From positions 1 through 7,238 of the forward strand of contig JBILMG010000038.1 in assembly GCA_044375695.1 (NCBI GenBank): a stretch of DNA of 7,238 nucleotides, written 5' to 3'. Each line of letters begins with the position of its first letter. Position 1 is the first letter of the stretch. Below are positions 1-6,125 of this stretch, piece after piece. This DNA comes from DATDYW01 sp044375695. GTDB taxonomy: Bacteria; Patescibacteriota; Minisyncoccia; Phycocordibacterales; JAACPR01. Position numbers and translations under genes: made by a program. Under the pieces are notes generated by a model. The model was given only the letters and a program-made list of their open reading frames with translations. It did not search any database and had not been told where the DNA came from.

Positions 1-2
1 AT

Positions 3-29
3 TACCCCGAACCCCGTCCCGCGCCCTAA
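3..29 (+). CDS. Possible C-terminal tail of an upstream gene (partial)
   Basis: Reading from base 3, the codons give YPEPRPAP followed by TAA at 27-29, and a strong terminator-like hairpin begins immediately after. A proline-rich C-terminus ending right at a terminator is what the end of a co-directional upstream gene would look like. Only eight codons are visible and the other two forward frames stay open here as well, so this rests on context alone. The upstream neighbour could equally lie on the other strand. Confidence 0.25.
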   Translation, partial: YPEPRPAP

Positions 30-66
30 AAACCGCCGGGGCGCCCTGTGGGCGCCGCGGCTGTTT
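30..66 (+). terminator. Hairpin terminator upstream of the first promoter
   Basis: The inner stem GGCGCCC (40-46) pairs perfectly with GGGCGCC (50-56) around a TGT loop. After one G/G mismatch, GCCG (35-38) pairs with CGGC (58-61). An A tract (28-32) before the stem faces a short TTT (64-66) after it. The stem is very GC-rich but the T tract is short, so termination strength is uncertain. It separates whatever lies to the left from the promoter at 85. Confidence 0.55.
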
Positions 67-84
67 CGCGTGGGGCGATGGTTG

Positions 85-113
85 TTGACAAAGAGAGTAT
101 TAAATAGTAATAC
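85..113 (+). promoter_or_regulatory. Sigma70-type promoter for the coiled-coil gene
   Basis: A perfect TTGACA (85-90) is followed, after 17 bases, by TAATAC (108-113) inside a strikingly AT-rich stretch (98-112) in otherwise GC-rich DNA. The -35 box is convincing. The -10 box matches the TATAAT consensus at only three of six bases, so its exact position is less sure. The distance to the start codon at 170 leaves an untranslated leader of about 50 bases. Confidence 0.6.
97..113. promoter_or_regulatory. Candidate operator dyad over the -10 region
   Basis: GTATTA (97-102) and TAATAC (108-113) are perfect inverted repeats separated by the five bases AATAG. The right arm coincides with the best -10 candidate and the left arm lies in the promoter spacer. 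A repressor bound here would block RNA polymerase, which is a common operator position. AT-rich DNA produces short dyads by chance, so this is a candidate only. Confidence 0.4.
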
Positions 114-137
114 CGTGTCCGACAAGGTTCCCTGAAA

Positions 138-173
138 ATGGATACCCAAACCCAAAATACAAGAAGAAAATGA
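138..173 (+). CDS. Possible 11-codon leader peptide overlapping the next start
   Basis: ATG at 138 opens a short frame encoding MDTQTQNTRRK. Its TGA stop (171-173) overlaps the ATG of the coiled-coil gene (170-172) as ATGA. That overlap is the classic geometry for translational coupling. No ribosome binding site is evident and the peptide has no run of a single regulatory amino acid, so it may be a chance frame within the A-rich leader. Confidence 0.2.
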   Translation: MDTQTQNTRRK

Positions 174-1471
174 CAGCATCCCCATCAAGCAGCAATGCAT
201 CCTCAATCCTCGCTCAGCTTCAGAGTGGAACGCAGCAGGCGGTGAGCCGGCTCTCGGCAGCTACCGGTGCAAGCACCCTCAGCGAGCAGCTCGACGCGCT
301 CCAGCGCGAAAACCTGGAGGCTGGCGCTCTGGCCGATCCTGGTCAGCGTGAGGCTCGCCTCAAAATCATCGAAGCCCGCTTCGCCGACGTACGCAAGGTC
401 ATGGAAACGGACACCAACGATGTCGCGGAGGTCAGCCTCAATCTCGGCGCGCTGCTCGAGTCTCTCTCGGACGAGCACGCCGCTTTGGTTCAGCCTAACG
501 ATGAAGAGCAGGCGCTCATCGCCGCCGCCGAGCAAGAAGTTGCCGTCGCGGAAGCCGCCACCAAGGAAACCGGCATGTGGGCGAAAGTTCGCGCTGGTGC
601 CCGCAAGGAGGCTCTCGAAACGGCGCAGAAAAAGCTCGCAGAGGTGCGCCAGGAAGTTCACCGTATGGGGCGCAGTCGCCTCATGAAGGCTGATCTCGGC
701 GAGTCTCTGCAGCAGATCATCATGCTCACCAGGCAGGTGACCGATCTCATCGAGCGACGCAAGAAGACCACGGCCGAACAGCTCAGCATCGCCACTGCCC
801 GCCGCGAGGCGACGCAAACCGATGCTCAAGCTGCGTCTGAGGCTCTCGAGCAACTCGAAAAGCTGCTCAAAGATGCGGCCGAAGCCGTTGCTTCCAAGAA
901 GCTCGAGCTCAGTGGCCTTACCGGGGGATCGCCCGCGCACTCCGCTGCGTCCAAAGAGCTTTCTGACCTCGAGGCTGCTGCCCGCACCGCAGAAGGTCAG
1001 CGCAACATCGCGCTCGGCACTTTCCGCGAGAAGCAGAAGTTCGCCATCGAGTGGCAGGTGCACGAAGAGACGCAGCGCAAGCTCCTGGACAGCCAGGAAC
1101 TCTGCACCACGCTCCTCCGCATCGACATCGAGGAACGGACGCGCACCGTTCAGTCGCGTCTCGACGCCGAGAAAGCTTTCTCGGATATCGAGGCCGCGTC
1201 CCACCTCAAGAAGGCGGGCGCGAAAATCGACGAACGGAACGTTTCCGCCATGGCTAAAATCACGGCGGCCGTTGGCAACGAAATGGCTGAGACCATCGAA
1301 GCCATGCCCGAGCACCTGCAGAAGCTCAACGAGATGCGCGCCGAACAGGCCGAAGCTCTCGAGCAGTTCCGCGCTCGTTTCTCCGCGGCCGTCGAGGCCG
1401 TGAAGCTGAGCACTGGACATGACGCGACGAAGACTAATCTGAATCGCGCCAACCTGCAGAAAGCTGCCTAA
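170..1471 (+). CDS. Hypothetical alpha-helical coiled-coil protein, 433 aa
   Basis: I do not recognise the family. The protein is rich in Ala, Glu, Leu, Gln, Arg and Lys, with heptad-like patterns suggesting long helices or coiled coils at about residues 110-165, 190-250, 262-335 and 370-412. A short Ser/Gly/Pro break (about 249-257) divides the middle. The first 12 residues are Ser-rich and probably disordered. There is no signal peptide, membrane segment or enzyme motif, so it is likely a cytoplasmic scaffold or adaptor. The start at 170 follows an A-rich leader ending AAGAAGAAA, which is weakly purine-rich rather than a clear Shine-Dalgarno. It has its own promoter upstream and a terminator directly after, so it may be made at a higher level than the two genes behind it. 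The length and all-helical character loosely recall TelA- or PspA-like proteins, but I see no diagnostic motif and do not assign it to either. Confidence 0.88.
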   Translation: MTASPSSSNASSILAQLQSGTQQAVSRLSAATGASTLSEQLDALQRENLEAGALADPGQREARLKIIEARFADVRKVMETDTNDVAEVSLNLGALLESLSDEHAALVQPNDEEQALIAAAEQEVAVAEAATKETGMWAKVRAGARKEALETAQKKLAEVRQEVHRMGRSRLMKADLGESLQQIIMLTRQVTDLIERRKKTTAEQLSIATARREATQTDAQAASEALEQLEKLLKDAAEAVASKKLELSGLTGGSPAHSAASKELSDLEAAARTAEGQRNIALGTFREKQKFAIEWQVHEETQRKLLDSQELCTTLLRIDIEERTRTVQSRLDAEKAFSDIEAASHLKKAGAKIDERNVSAMAKITAAVGNEMAETIEAMPEHLQKLNEMRAEQAEALEQFRARFSAAVEAVKLSTGHDATKTNLNRANLQKAA

Positions 1472-1483
1472 TCCAATCAATCT

Positions 1484-1524
1484 AGCTACACGGGGAGGGT
1501 CAAACCTCCCCGTTTTCTGTAGCT
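1484..1524 (+). terminator. Intercistronic terminator with extended inverted repeat
   Basis: ACGGGGAGG (1490-1498) pairs perfectly with CCTCCCCGT (1505-1513) around a six-base loop and is followed by TTTTC, giving a good intrinsic terminator 19 bases after the stop of the coiled-coil gene. Outside it, AGCTACA (1484-1490) is an exact inverse of TGTAGCT (1518-1524), so the whole 41 bases can fold as one stem in which the T tract is bulged. No promoter is evident between it and the gene at 1540, so the downstream genes probably depend on readthrough. Confidence 0.82.
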
Positions 1525-1539
1525 TCAAAAACCAAATAA

Positions 1540-2703
1540 ATGAATCACCCAATATCAACTGACCCAATTGAAGCTTACGCCGCCGCTCTCAGTAGCGCCG
1601 GCGATATGGTGCGGCTGGGCACGGAGGACTACCTCGCCTATGAGGCAATTGTCCGCCGCGTGTGCTGGGCCCTTGGGCGCTGGTACGCCGGCACCGACGA
1701 TGCAGCTCGCCAGGACGAGGTTCAGGCCACCGCGCCACTCATTGCCCGGTTTGCCCGGTCGCTAGATCTCCTGGTTTTCCGCCACAAGCACAGTCGCGCA
1801 CACGATCTGACGCTCGACTTTCTCGATGGCGGGTTTCCTCACCTCTACTCAATCAGGGAGCTTTCCGGCGATTACCAAATTGCCGCGGCCACTCTGAATG
1901 AAGGAGAGACCAGGGCCGACATTCGGGAGCAAATTCTCCACGAGATTTTCGGCAAAGCGCGAGACCCGGTGGAGTTGGTCTGGGCTTTCGCCGAGCGCGT
2001 CTACACAAGGCGCCTCTGCGAGGCGGATCAGCCCGTGCCGTTCCTGCCCTTCAGCATGGGGGACCTAACGTGCGAAGGGCCACTGCCTAACGGGCGGACC
2101 TCCTACCGCGTCACGTGGGGCTGCTACGATTCGGTGACGAATCTGCCGCACTTCCACCACATGTGCTTCGAGTGGTCCGGCTCTCGGCCTCTCGAAGAAG
2201 ACGGGACCTTGCTGAAGCTCTTCCACACCACGCTCCGTGCCGAAGGTGGTCGGGTTCCGGTCATAGGGCTCCTGTCCAACATGATCGACCGAGACCTGCC
2301 TCAGGTTCACCCTAAGCGGCTGGTCCGTGCCCGTATTGGACCGCTCCGGACCGCGAAATTCTCCCGGGAATCATCGCCGCTTGTCGAGGCGCTCAGGCGT
2401 TTCGGCGAAGACGATGATTTTGCCCTCGAGGTTCTCGTCGAAGGTGTCGAGTCCCAGGGTGAGTTTGAAGACAAGCCAAAAACGTTGCTCGAGAGGGTAA
2501 CGGGCGGGCAAATTCTTCAGCGCCTACTGGTTCGCCGAGATGACCCTGAGTGTGAAAAGGCGCTAGCGTCCTACGTCTACCGTCGCCTGCTTCTGCCGCA
2601 CTCGGTGCGTCAGTCGCTTGGGAAAGAAGATCCGGCGCTCAGGGGCTTCGAAAACGCAGGTCAAATTCGTACCTTCGACCGAAGGAACGTCTACGTCTCG
2701 TAG
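1540..2703 (+). CDS. Hypothetical protein, 387 aa
   Basis: No family is recognised. The protein is soluble, with no signal peptide or membrane segment. The first third looks helical. There are two histidine-rich patches: RHKHSRAH (81-88) and HFHHMC (204-209). The second lies in an aromatic region, about 187-213, that looks like a beta-rich core. The C-terminal third (310-365) is again helical and rich in Arg and Leu. Metal binding by the His/Cys patch is conceivable but unsupported by any known motif. The ATG at 1540 follows CAAAAACCAAATAA, an A-rich leader without Shine-Dalgarno, and no better start lies nearby. It is separated from the coiled-coil gene by a terminator, and 27 bases separate it from the ATPase gene, with which it very likely shares a transcript. 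Co-transcription suggests it is a partner or substrate adaptor of the ATPase, which is inference. Confidence 0.87.
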   Translation: MNHPISTDPIEAYAAALSSAGDMVRLGTEDYLAYEAIVRRVCWALGRWYAGTDDAARQDEVQATAPLIARFARSLDLLVFRHKHSRAHDLTLDFLDGGFPHLYSIRELSGDYQIAAATLNEGETRADIREQILHEIFGKARDPVELVWAFAERVYTRRLCEADQPVPFLPFSMGDLTCEGPLPNGRTSYRVTWGCYDSVTNLPHFHHMCFEWSGSRPLEEDGTLLKLFHTTLRAEGGRVPVIGLLSNMIDRDLPQVHPKRLVRARIGPLRTAKFSRESSPLVEALRRFGEDDDFALEVLVEGVESQGEFEDKPKTLLERVTGGQILQRLLVRRDDPECEKALASYVYRRLLLPHSVRQSLGKEDPALRGFENAGQIRTFDRRNVYVS

Positions 2704-2730
2704 GCGCGCAAGCATCGAAAAAATAAAACA

Positions 2731-4626
2731 ATGAATAAATCTCCTAATTCTCACGTCCCCATCACAGAAGAAAATATGGCGGAGCAGCTGCCGACGGCCA
2801 CCAGCCTCATCAAAGAGGCTGTGCCGCCTGCCGTGACTGGTTACACCGGAACGCTCGCGCCTCCCGCCAAAAAAATCACTCTACTCGACTCCGTGTTCGT
2901 TCTCGGGGGCAACAACATTCCCCTCGCGGGAACTGCCAACGAGACGCTTCTCGCCGTTCAGAAGGGGATTCAGGTCGGCCTGCACCTGGCCAAGGAATAC
3001 TCACGTCTCAGCGGTCTCAACGAGCTTGCCGCGCGTAACAGCGCCGCGCAGCTCGGGGCCCGAGAGGCAGAGTTCACGCGACTCAGCACGAACGCCGCGG
3101 CAATCGCAGTTTTCGGAGCCGCGAGCTACGCGCTGTGGCACCTAGGCAAGCACCGCGAAGACGAAGTTCGCGCGGTTACCGTCCAGTCGTTCCCGAAAGC
3201 CGAGCTTAGCTTGGTCGAACGGGTGAGCGCGCTCAAGACGCTCTCGTGGCACCTCGCCGGCGTGGCTTCTCAGGTTAGCTCCGAGCTGCAGCTGGTCAAG
3301 GCATTTCTCCAAGAACTCGACGCGGTTGCGAAAGATATTGTCGCCCGCGTTCCGAACCTTGAAGGGATCGCCACGTTCGAGACGGTTGCCTACCAGCTTG
3401 TCGGAACGAGCTTCATCGTGGATGGGTTCGAAATTGCCTCAGCCGGCAGCGGCGTCTCCTCCGAGTTTCGCAAGGTTAGCCTCGATGCAATCGTGGGCAA
3501 CGCCGAGGCGAAACACGCCGCGAAGCAAACCGCCTACCGGCTCGCGCTCTACGATCCGAAGCTCCGCAAGAATCCGCTCACCGCGCTTGGCGCCATGCCG
3601 TTCGTGCGAATGGGTTTCGGGGTTCCGGGTACGGGCAAGAGCATGCAGATTGCCGGCACGGCCACTCTCATCGAGGATCTGTGCCAGCGTCGCGGCATCC
3701 CGTTCGTATTCGCGCCGATGCCGAACACGGTCATATCCACCTTCCAGGGTGGCAGCGCCGAGAAGGCAGAAGCCTGGATTCGACAGCACCGGAATCCTGG
3801 GGCGATCGTCTACCTCGTCATCGACGACGGCGAATCGAACCTTGAGGACCGTTCCCGTCAGGGGGTGTCCGCTGGGGTTCGAGAGGTGATCGGAGTTTTC
3901 CTCCGAGAAACCGAAGGCGCCTCCGCGGTGCCGCTCGGCAACTCGGTCATCGACATCTACACGAACCTTCCCGAACAGCTCGACCCCGCGGTGCTCTCAC
4001 GAGTCCGCGAGCGCTTCGAGCTCAAGGGCGCCCAAGGTGTTCACGACATTGCTGACCAGATGCACCTCTGGTGGAAGGGGCTCAAGGACCTGTTCCCGGA
4101 AGAGCTCAACGGGCTCACCGCGCTCGACGGCTACCAGCTGATGAGCGATCAGCAGCTGGTCTTCAGCGGAAAGAAAAAGACGGCCCGCTACCTCGAGCCT
4201 CAGCACGAGATCACGAAGCGCGCGCTTGTGGCCGCCAGGAAGGACGCCCGGCACCCGCTCATGCTGGTGCCAGCTCTCTTCGCTGAGTTTCAGCAAGAGG
4301 TGAAGGGGTTGTCCTCGCGCGACTTCCGGAACGTTACCGAGAACGCGGGGATTCGCTTCCTGGACTTCGATGTCCCGTCGACCTGGTTCGACAATCCGAC
4401 CGAGTTCTTCGACAAGTCCTGGGATGACCGCGTCGGCATGCTCCGGGAACTCTCCCGCGCGTGCTGCGAAGGCCTTCAGCTCCACGAGGTTCTCCTCGAG
4501 GAGGCGCTCCGCTACCTGGACGTTCGCGCTCAAATCGCGAACCTGCAGTTCGAGCGAGACGTCAAAGAGTCGGTTCACCGCGGCAAGGTCTACAAGGCGG
4601 CTGAGGCAATCTTGGCTGCCGGGTAA
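2731..4626 (+). CDS. AAA-family ATPase with long N-terminal domain, 631 aa
   Basis: This is an ATP-hydrolysing motor of the AAA superfamily. Walker A is GVPGTGKS (297-304). The Walker B-like strand is YLVIDDGE (361-368), where the usual catalytic DE is DD with a Glu two residues later. Sensor 1 and the second region of homology are TNLPEQLDPAVLSRVRERF (411-429), which closely follows the classical AAA pattern of TN-P--LD-A-L and offers candidate arginine fingers at R424, R426 and R428. The N-terminal 290 residues are not recognised. They include a hydrophobic Ala-rich stretch (about 121-137) that could dip into a membrane or simply be a buried helix. The C-terminal 200 residues are mainly helical and resemble a lid plus extension. 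The start at 2731 follows GAAAAAATAAAACA. An alternative ATG at 2776 (Met16) follows the similar AGAAGAAAAT and cannot be excluded. The substrate is unknown; partners are likely among the neighbouring genes. A strong terminator follows. Confidence 0.93.
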   Translation: MNKSPNSHVPITEENMAEQLPTATSLIKEAVPPAVTGYTGTLAPPAKKITLLDSVFVLGGNNIPLAGTANETLLAVQKGIQVGLHLAKEYSRLSGLNELAARNSAAQLGAREAEFTRLSTNAAAIAVFGAASYALWHLGKHREDEVRAVTVQSFPKAELSLVERVSALKTLSWHLAGVASQVSSELQLVKAFLQELDAVAKDIVARVPNLEGIATFETVAYQLVGTSFIVDGFEIASAGSGVSSEFRKVSLDAIVGNAEAKHAAKQTAYRLALYDPKLRKNPLTALGAMPFVRMGFGVPGTGKSMQIAGTATLIEDLCQRRGIPFVFAPMPNTVISTFQGGSAEKAEAWIRQHRNPGAIVYLVIDDGESNLEDRSRQGVSAGVREVIGVFLRETEGASAVPLGNSVIDIYTNLPEQLDPAVLSRVRERFELKGAQGVHDIADQMHLWWKGLKDLFPEELNGLTALDGYQLMSDQQLVFSGKKKTARYLEPQHEITKRALVAARKDARHPLMLVPALFAEFQQEVKGLSSRDFRNVTENAGIRFLDFDVPSTWFDNPTEFFDKSWDDRVGMLRELSRACCEGLQLHEVLLEEALRYLDVRAQIANLQFERDVKESVHRGKVYKAAEAILAAG

Positions 4627-4653
4627 GCCGGAATGTCCGGACGGTAAAAACTC

Positions 4654-4683
4654 AGTGGAGCCTACGGGCTCCACTTTTCTTTT
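4654..4683 (+). terminator. Intrinsic terminator with TACG loop
   Basis: AGTGGAGCC (4654-4662) pairs perfectly with GGCTCCACT (4667-4675) around TACG, a member of the very stable UNCG tetraloop class. It is followed by the T-rich tract TTTTCTTTT and preceded by AAAAA. It lies 27 bases after the stop of the ATPase gene and marks the end of the first transcription unit. A small extra hairpin, CCGGA/TCCGG (4628-4640), precedes it. Confidence 0.92.
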
Positions 4684-4700
4684 CGCTAATTTCCCGAAGA

Positions 4701-4734
4701 TTGACAAAATCTATTTTTCTTGCTTGGCTAGGGT
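4701..4734 (+). promoter_or_regulatory. Probable promoter for the second unit
   Basis: TTGACA (4701-4706) lies in an AT-rich stretch just after the terminator and shares the octamer TTGACAAA with the promoter at 85. No good -10 box sits at the usual 17 bases. TAGGGT (4729-4734) keeps the key T, A and final T but at a 22-base spacing. CTATTT (4711-4716) and AAATAG (4736-4741) form an inverted pair flanking this region. A promoter is expected here because a terminator precedes and a new unit follows, but its exact elements are unsure. Confidence 0.45.
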
Positions 4735-4759
4735 CAAATAGGTGGGTCGTTGATAAGCG

Positions 4760-4819
4760 TCCGCCGCAGCTCCGCGAGCCGCCTTGCCAGCAAAGGCCGG
4801 ACCGGGGAGCTGCGACGGA
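4760..4819 (+). ncRNA. Structured 5' leader hairpin before the 413-aa gene
   Basis: TCCGCCGCAGCTCC (4760-4773) pairs with GGAGCTGCGACGGA (4806-4819) with one C/A mismatch, giving a 13-of-14 bp stem. Inside it, GCCTT (4781-4785) pairs with AAGGC (4793-4797) around GCCAGCA, extended by CC/GG (4779-4780 with 4799-4800) after a bulged C. It lies between the likely promoter and the start codon, with 25 unpaired A-rich bases left before the ATG. No T tract follows, so it is not a terminator. It could be a regulatory leader, an mRNA-stabilising stem or a protein binding site. I match it to no known riboswitch class. Confidence 0.45.
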
Positions 4820-4844
4820 TCAAAACGCGCACAAACAAATACCT

Positions 4845-6086
4845 ATGCGAAATCTACATACCATCACCGAAGCCCAGCGCGGCTTCTACAACGACGCGCT
4901 CAAGAAGCTCGGCCTTCCGGCCGTGAGCCTCGATCGCCTGCAGGTTGACTGCATGGGGTGGAGTCCTCAGGTTGCCGAAGCCCTCGCGGGCGAAGGCATT
5001 CCCGCGGACTACCTTCGCGTTGGTGGCGTACAGTACGCCATCATCGTGTCGCCCCAGCAAGCGGAGGCACCGGTGCTCATGCCGGCGCATTCCTTCGACG
5101 ATGCCTGCATTCGTCGGTTTTTCGACGAGGCATCTGACCAGGTGCCGAATCTCACCGAACGTGGGGCGGTCTTGGTCACCATGGCGCGCAACATCGACAA
5201 CGTAGACTGTGCCCGGGACCTTCAGCAGATCGAGCACATATCGATCGAGGCGTGCGACACCGCTGGCGTCATGGCTGAGGCCAGGGTGCAGCGCGAAGGT
5301 GCGGCGGCCATCCGTAAGGATGACGCTGTCGTCCTGGACGATAGCTTCAGAGCTAGGCTCGTCCTGAGCGCTAAACAGTTCGGCGACCTGCGTCACGAAG
5401 CGCTGGATATCCCTAAGTTCAGCTTCGGGGACGTCCGCTCCTTCTACACCGCGCTCGTTGCCGGCGGGGCATGGATCTTTCGGGATCTCCCGGCTGGTCG
5501 CGTCCTCACCGTTGTTCGCGAGTGCGAGCAGCGCGAGAAGGCTTCGACGCAGTACGTAACCCTGTCGACTCTGGAAGAGCGCCACCAGGTGCTTCTCCGT
5601 CTCCACAAGGCTAAACTGCTCGATTATTCTCCGGCTAAGTACCGGGAAGCCTCGGATCGCGCGCGCAGAATGCGCGTCGCTATCCTTGCCGCTGCCGCTC
5701 GGGACCACTGCCCAGAAATTGAGCTGGTGAGCCTCGATGAGATTGCGTGGCGCCGCCTGTCAGACCGGCTTGCCGGCAAACTGCCAGAGGCGTACGGATT
5801 CCTCGATCGTTTTGCCTCGCTCATTCTCGATAAGGCGAAACGAGACGACGCCGTCAAAATGGCGCGCGACGACGGGCTTCTGCCCTGGCTCGCGGAACCC
5901 TCTCAAGAGGTTACCCCGGGTACCGCGGCGGCGTTGAATTCGCTGCTCGCGGCAATTGCGCCGGAAGACGTTCTCCGGCTCAGGCAGTTCGACCGTATTA
6001 GCTACCGCCGACTTCGGCACGAATGGCCAGCCACCTACGCGGCTTGGGTCGATCAACAAATTTCTCTAGCCGAAGCAAAGGCCTGA
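4845..6086 (+). CDS. Hypothetical protein, 413 aa
   Basis: The family is not recognised. The protein appears cytoplasmic and mixed alpha/beta in its first 230 residues, then mainly helical. An internal stretch, about 56-68 (YLRVGGVQYAIIV), reads as beta strands. The segment 240-285 is helical and basic (several Arg/Lys pairs), and a second helical block runs from about 300 to 410. No catalytic motif, signal peptide or membrane segment is seen. The start was set at ATG 4845, preceded by ACAAACAAATACCT, because this matches the A-rich leaders of the neighbouring genes. The frame stays open upstream to a TTG at 4701, but that codon is part of the TTGACA promoter box and the extension would run through the leader hairpin. 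It is the first gene of the second unit, 39 bases before the membrane-protein gene. A cytoplasmic partner of the membrane proteins is plausible but unproven. Confidence 0.87.
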   Translation: MRNLHTITEAQRGFYNDALKKLGLPAVSLDRLQVDCMGWSPQVAEALAGEGIPADYLRVGGVQYAIIVSPQQAEAPVLMPAHSFDDACIRRFFDEASDQVPNLTERGAVLVTMARNIDNVDCARDLQQIEHISIEACDTAGVMAEARVQREGAAAIRKDDAVVLDDSFRARLVLSAKQFGDLRHEALDIPKFSFGDVRSFYTALVAGGAWIFRDLPAGRVLTVVRECEQREKASTQYVTLSTLEERHQVLLRLHKAKLLDYSPAKYREASDRARRMRVAILAAAARDHCPEIELVSLDEIAWRRLSDRLAGKLPEAYGFLDRFASLILDKAKRDDAVKMARDDGLLPWLAEPSQEVTPGTAAALNSLLAAIAPEDVLRLRQFDRISYRRLRHEWPATYAAWVDQQISLAEAKA

Positions 6087-6125
6087 GACTAAACAACGCA
6101 AAACAAAATCGAAATCAAAAATCAA
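6087..6125 (+). promoter_or_regulatory. A-rich translation leader without Shine-Dalgarno
   Basis: Of these 39 bases between the stop at 6086 and the ATG at 6126, 24 are A and only three are G. There is no GGAG- or GAGG-like element. It is the clearest example of the A-rich leaders that also precede the starts at 1540, 2731 and 4845. An unstructured A-rich leader can allow ribosome binding without anti-Shine-Dalgarno pairing. Confidence 0.5.

Noticed and set aside
170..1471. TelA (tellurite/toxic-anion resistance) or PspA identity for the coiled-coil protein
   Set aside because: Only the all-helical composition and approximate length agree; no diagnostic motif was seen, and helical Ala/Glu-rich proteins look alike by eye.
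203..1567. 454-codon open frame on the minus strand opposite the coiled-coil gene
   Set aside because: It mirrors a GC-rich, Ala/Glu/Leu-rich gene, whose antisense frame easily stays open. Its own start lies inside the beginning of the 387-aa gene and it would run through the terminator hairpin. The plus-strand gene has promoter, leader and terminator.
3997..4707. 236-codon minus-strand frame crossing the end of the ATPase gene
   Set aside because: It overlaps the conserved C-terminal part of the ATPase and the terminator and promoter region, and its composition is that of an antisense shadow.
4750..4824. Integron attC-like site, suggested by the long imperfect inverted repeat
   Set aside because: The required GTTRRRY core and its partner RYYYAAC are not found at the arm ends, and there is no cassette-like spacing or integrase.
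4701..4844. TTG-initiated N-terminal extension of the 413-aa protein
   Set aside because: The TTG is part of the TTGACA promoter box, the extension would translate through the leader hairpin, and the ATG at 4845 has the A-rich leader typical of its neighbours.
4854..5708. 284-codon minus-strand frame opposite the 413-aa gene
   Set aside because: It is wholly contained in a better-supported plus-strand gene and has no signals of its own.
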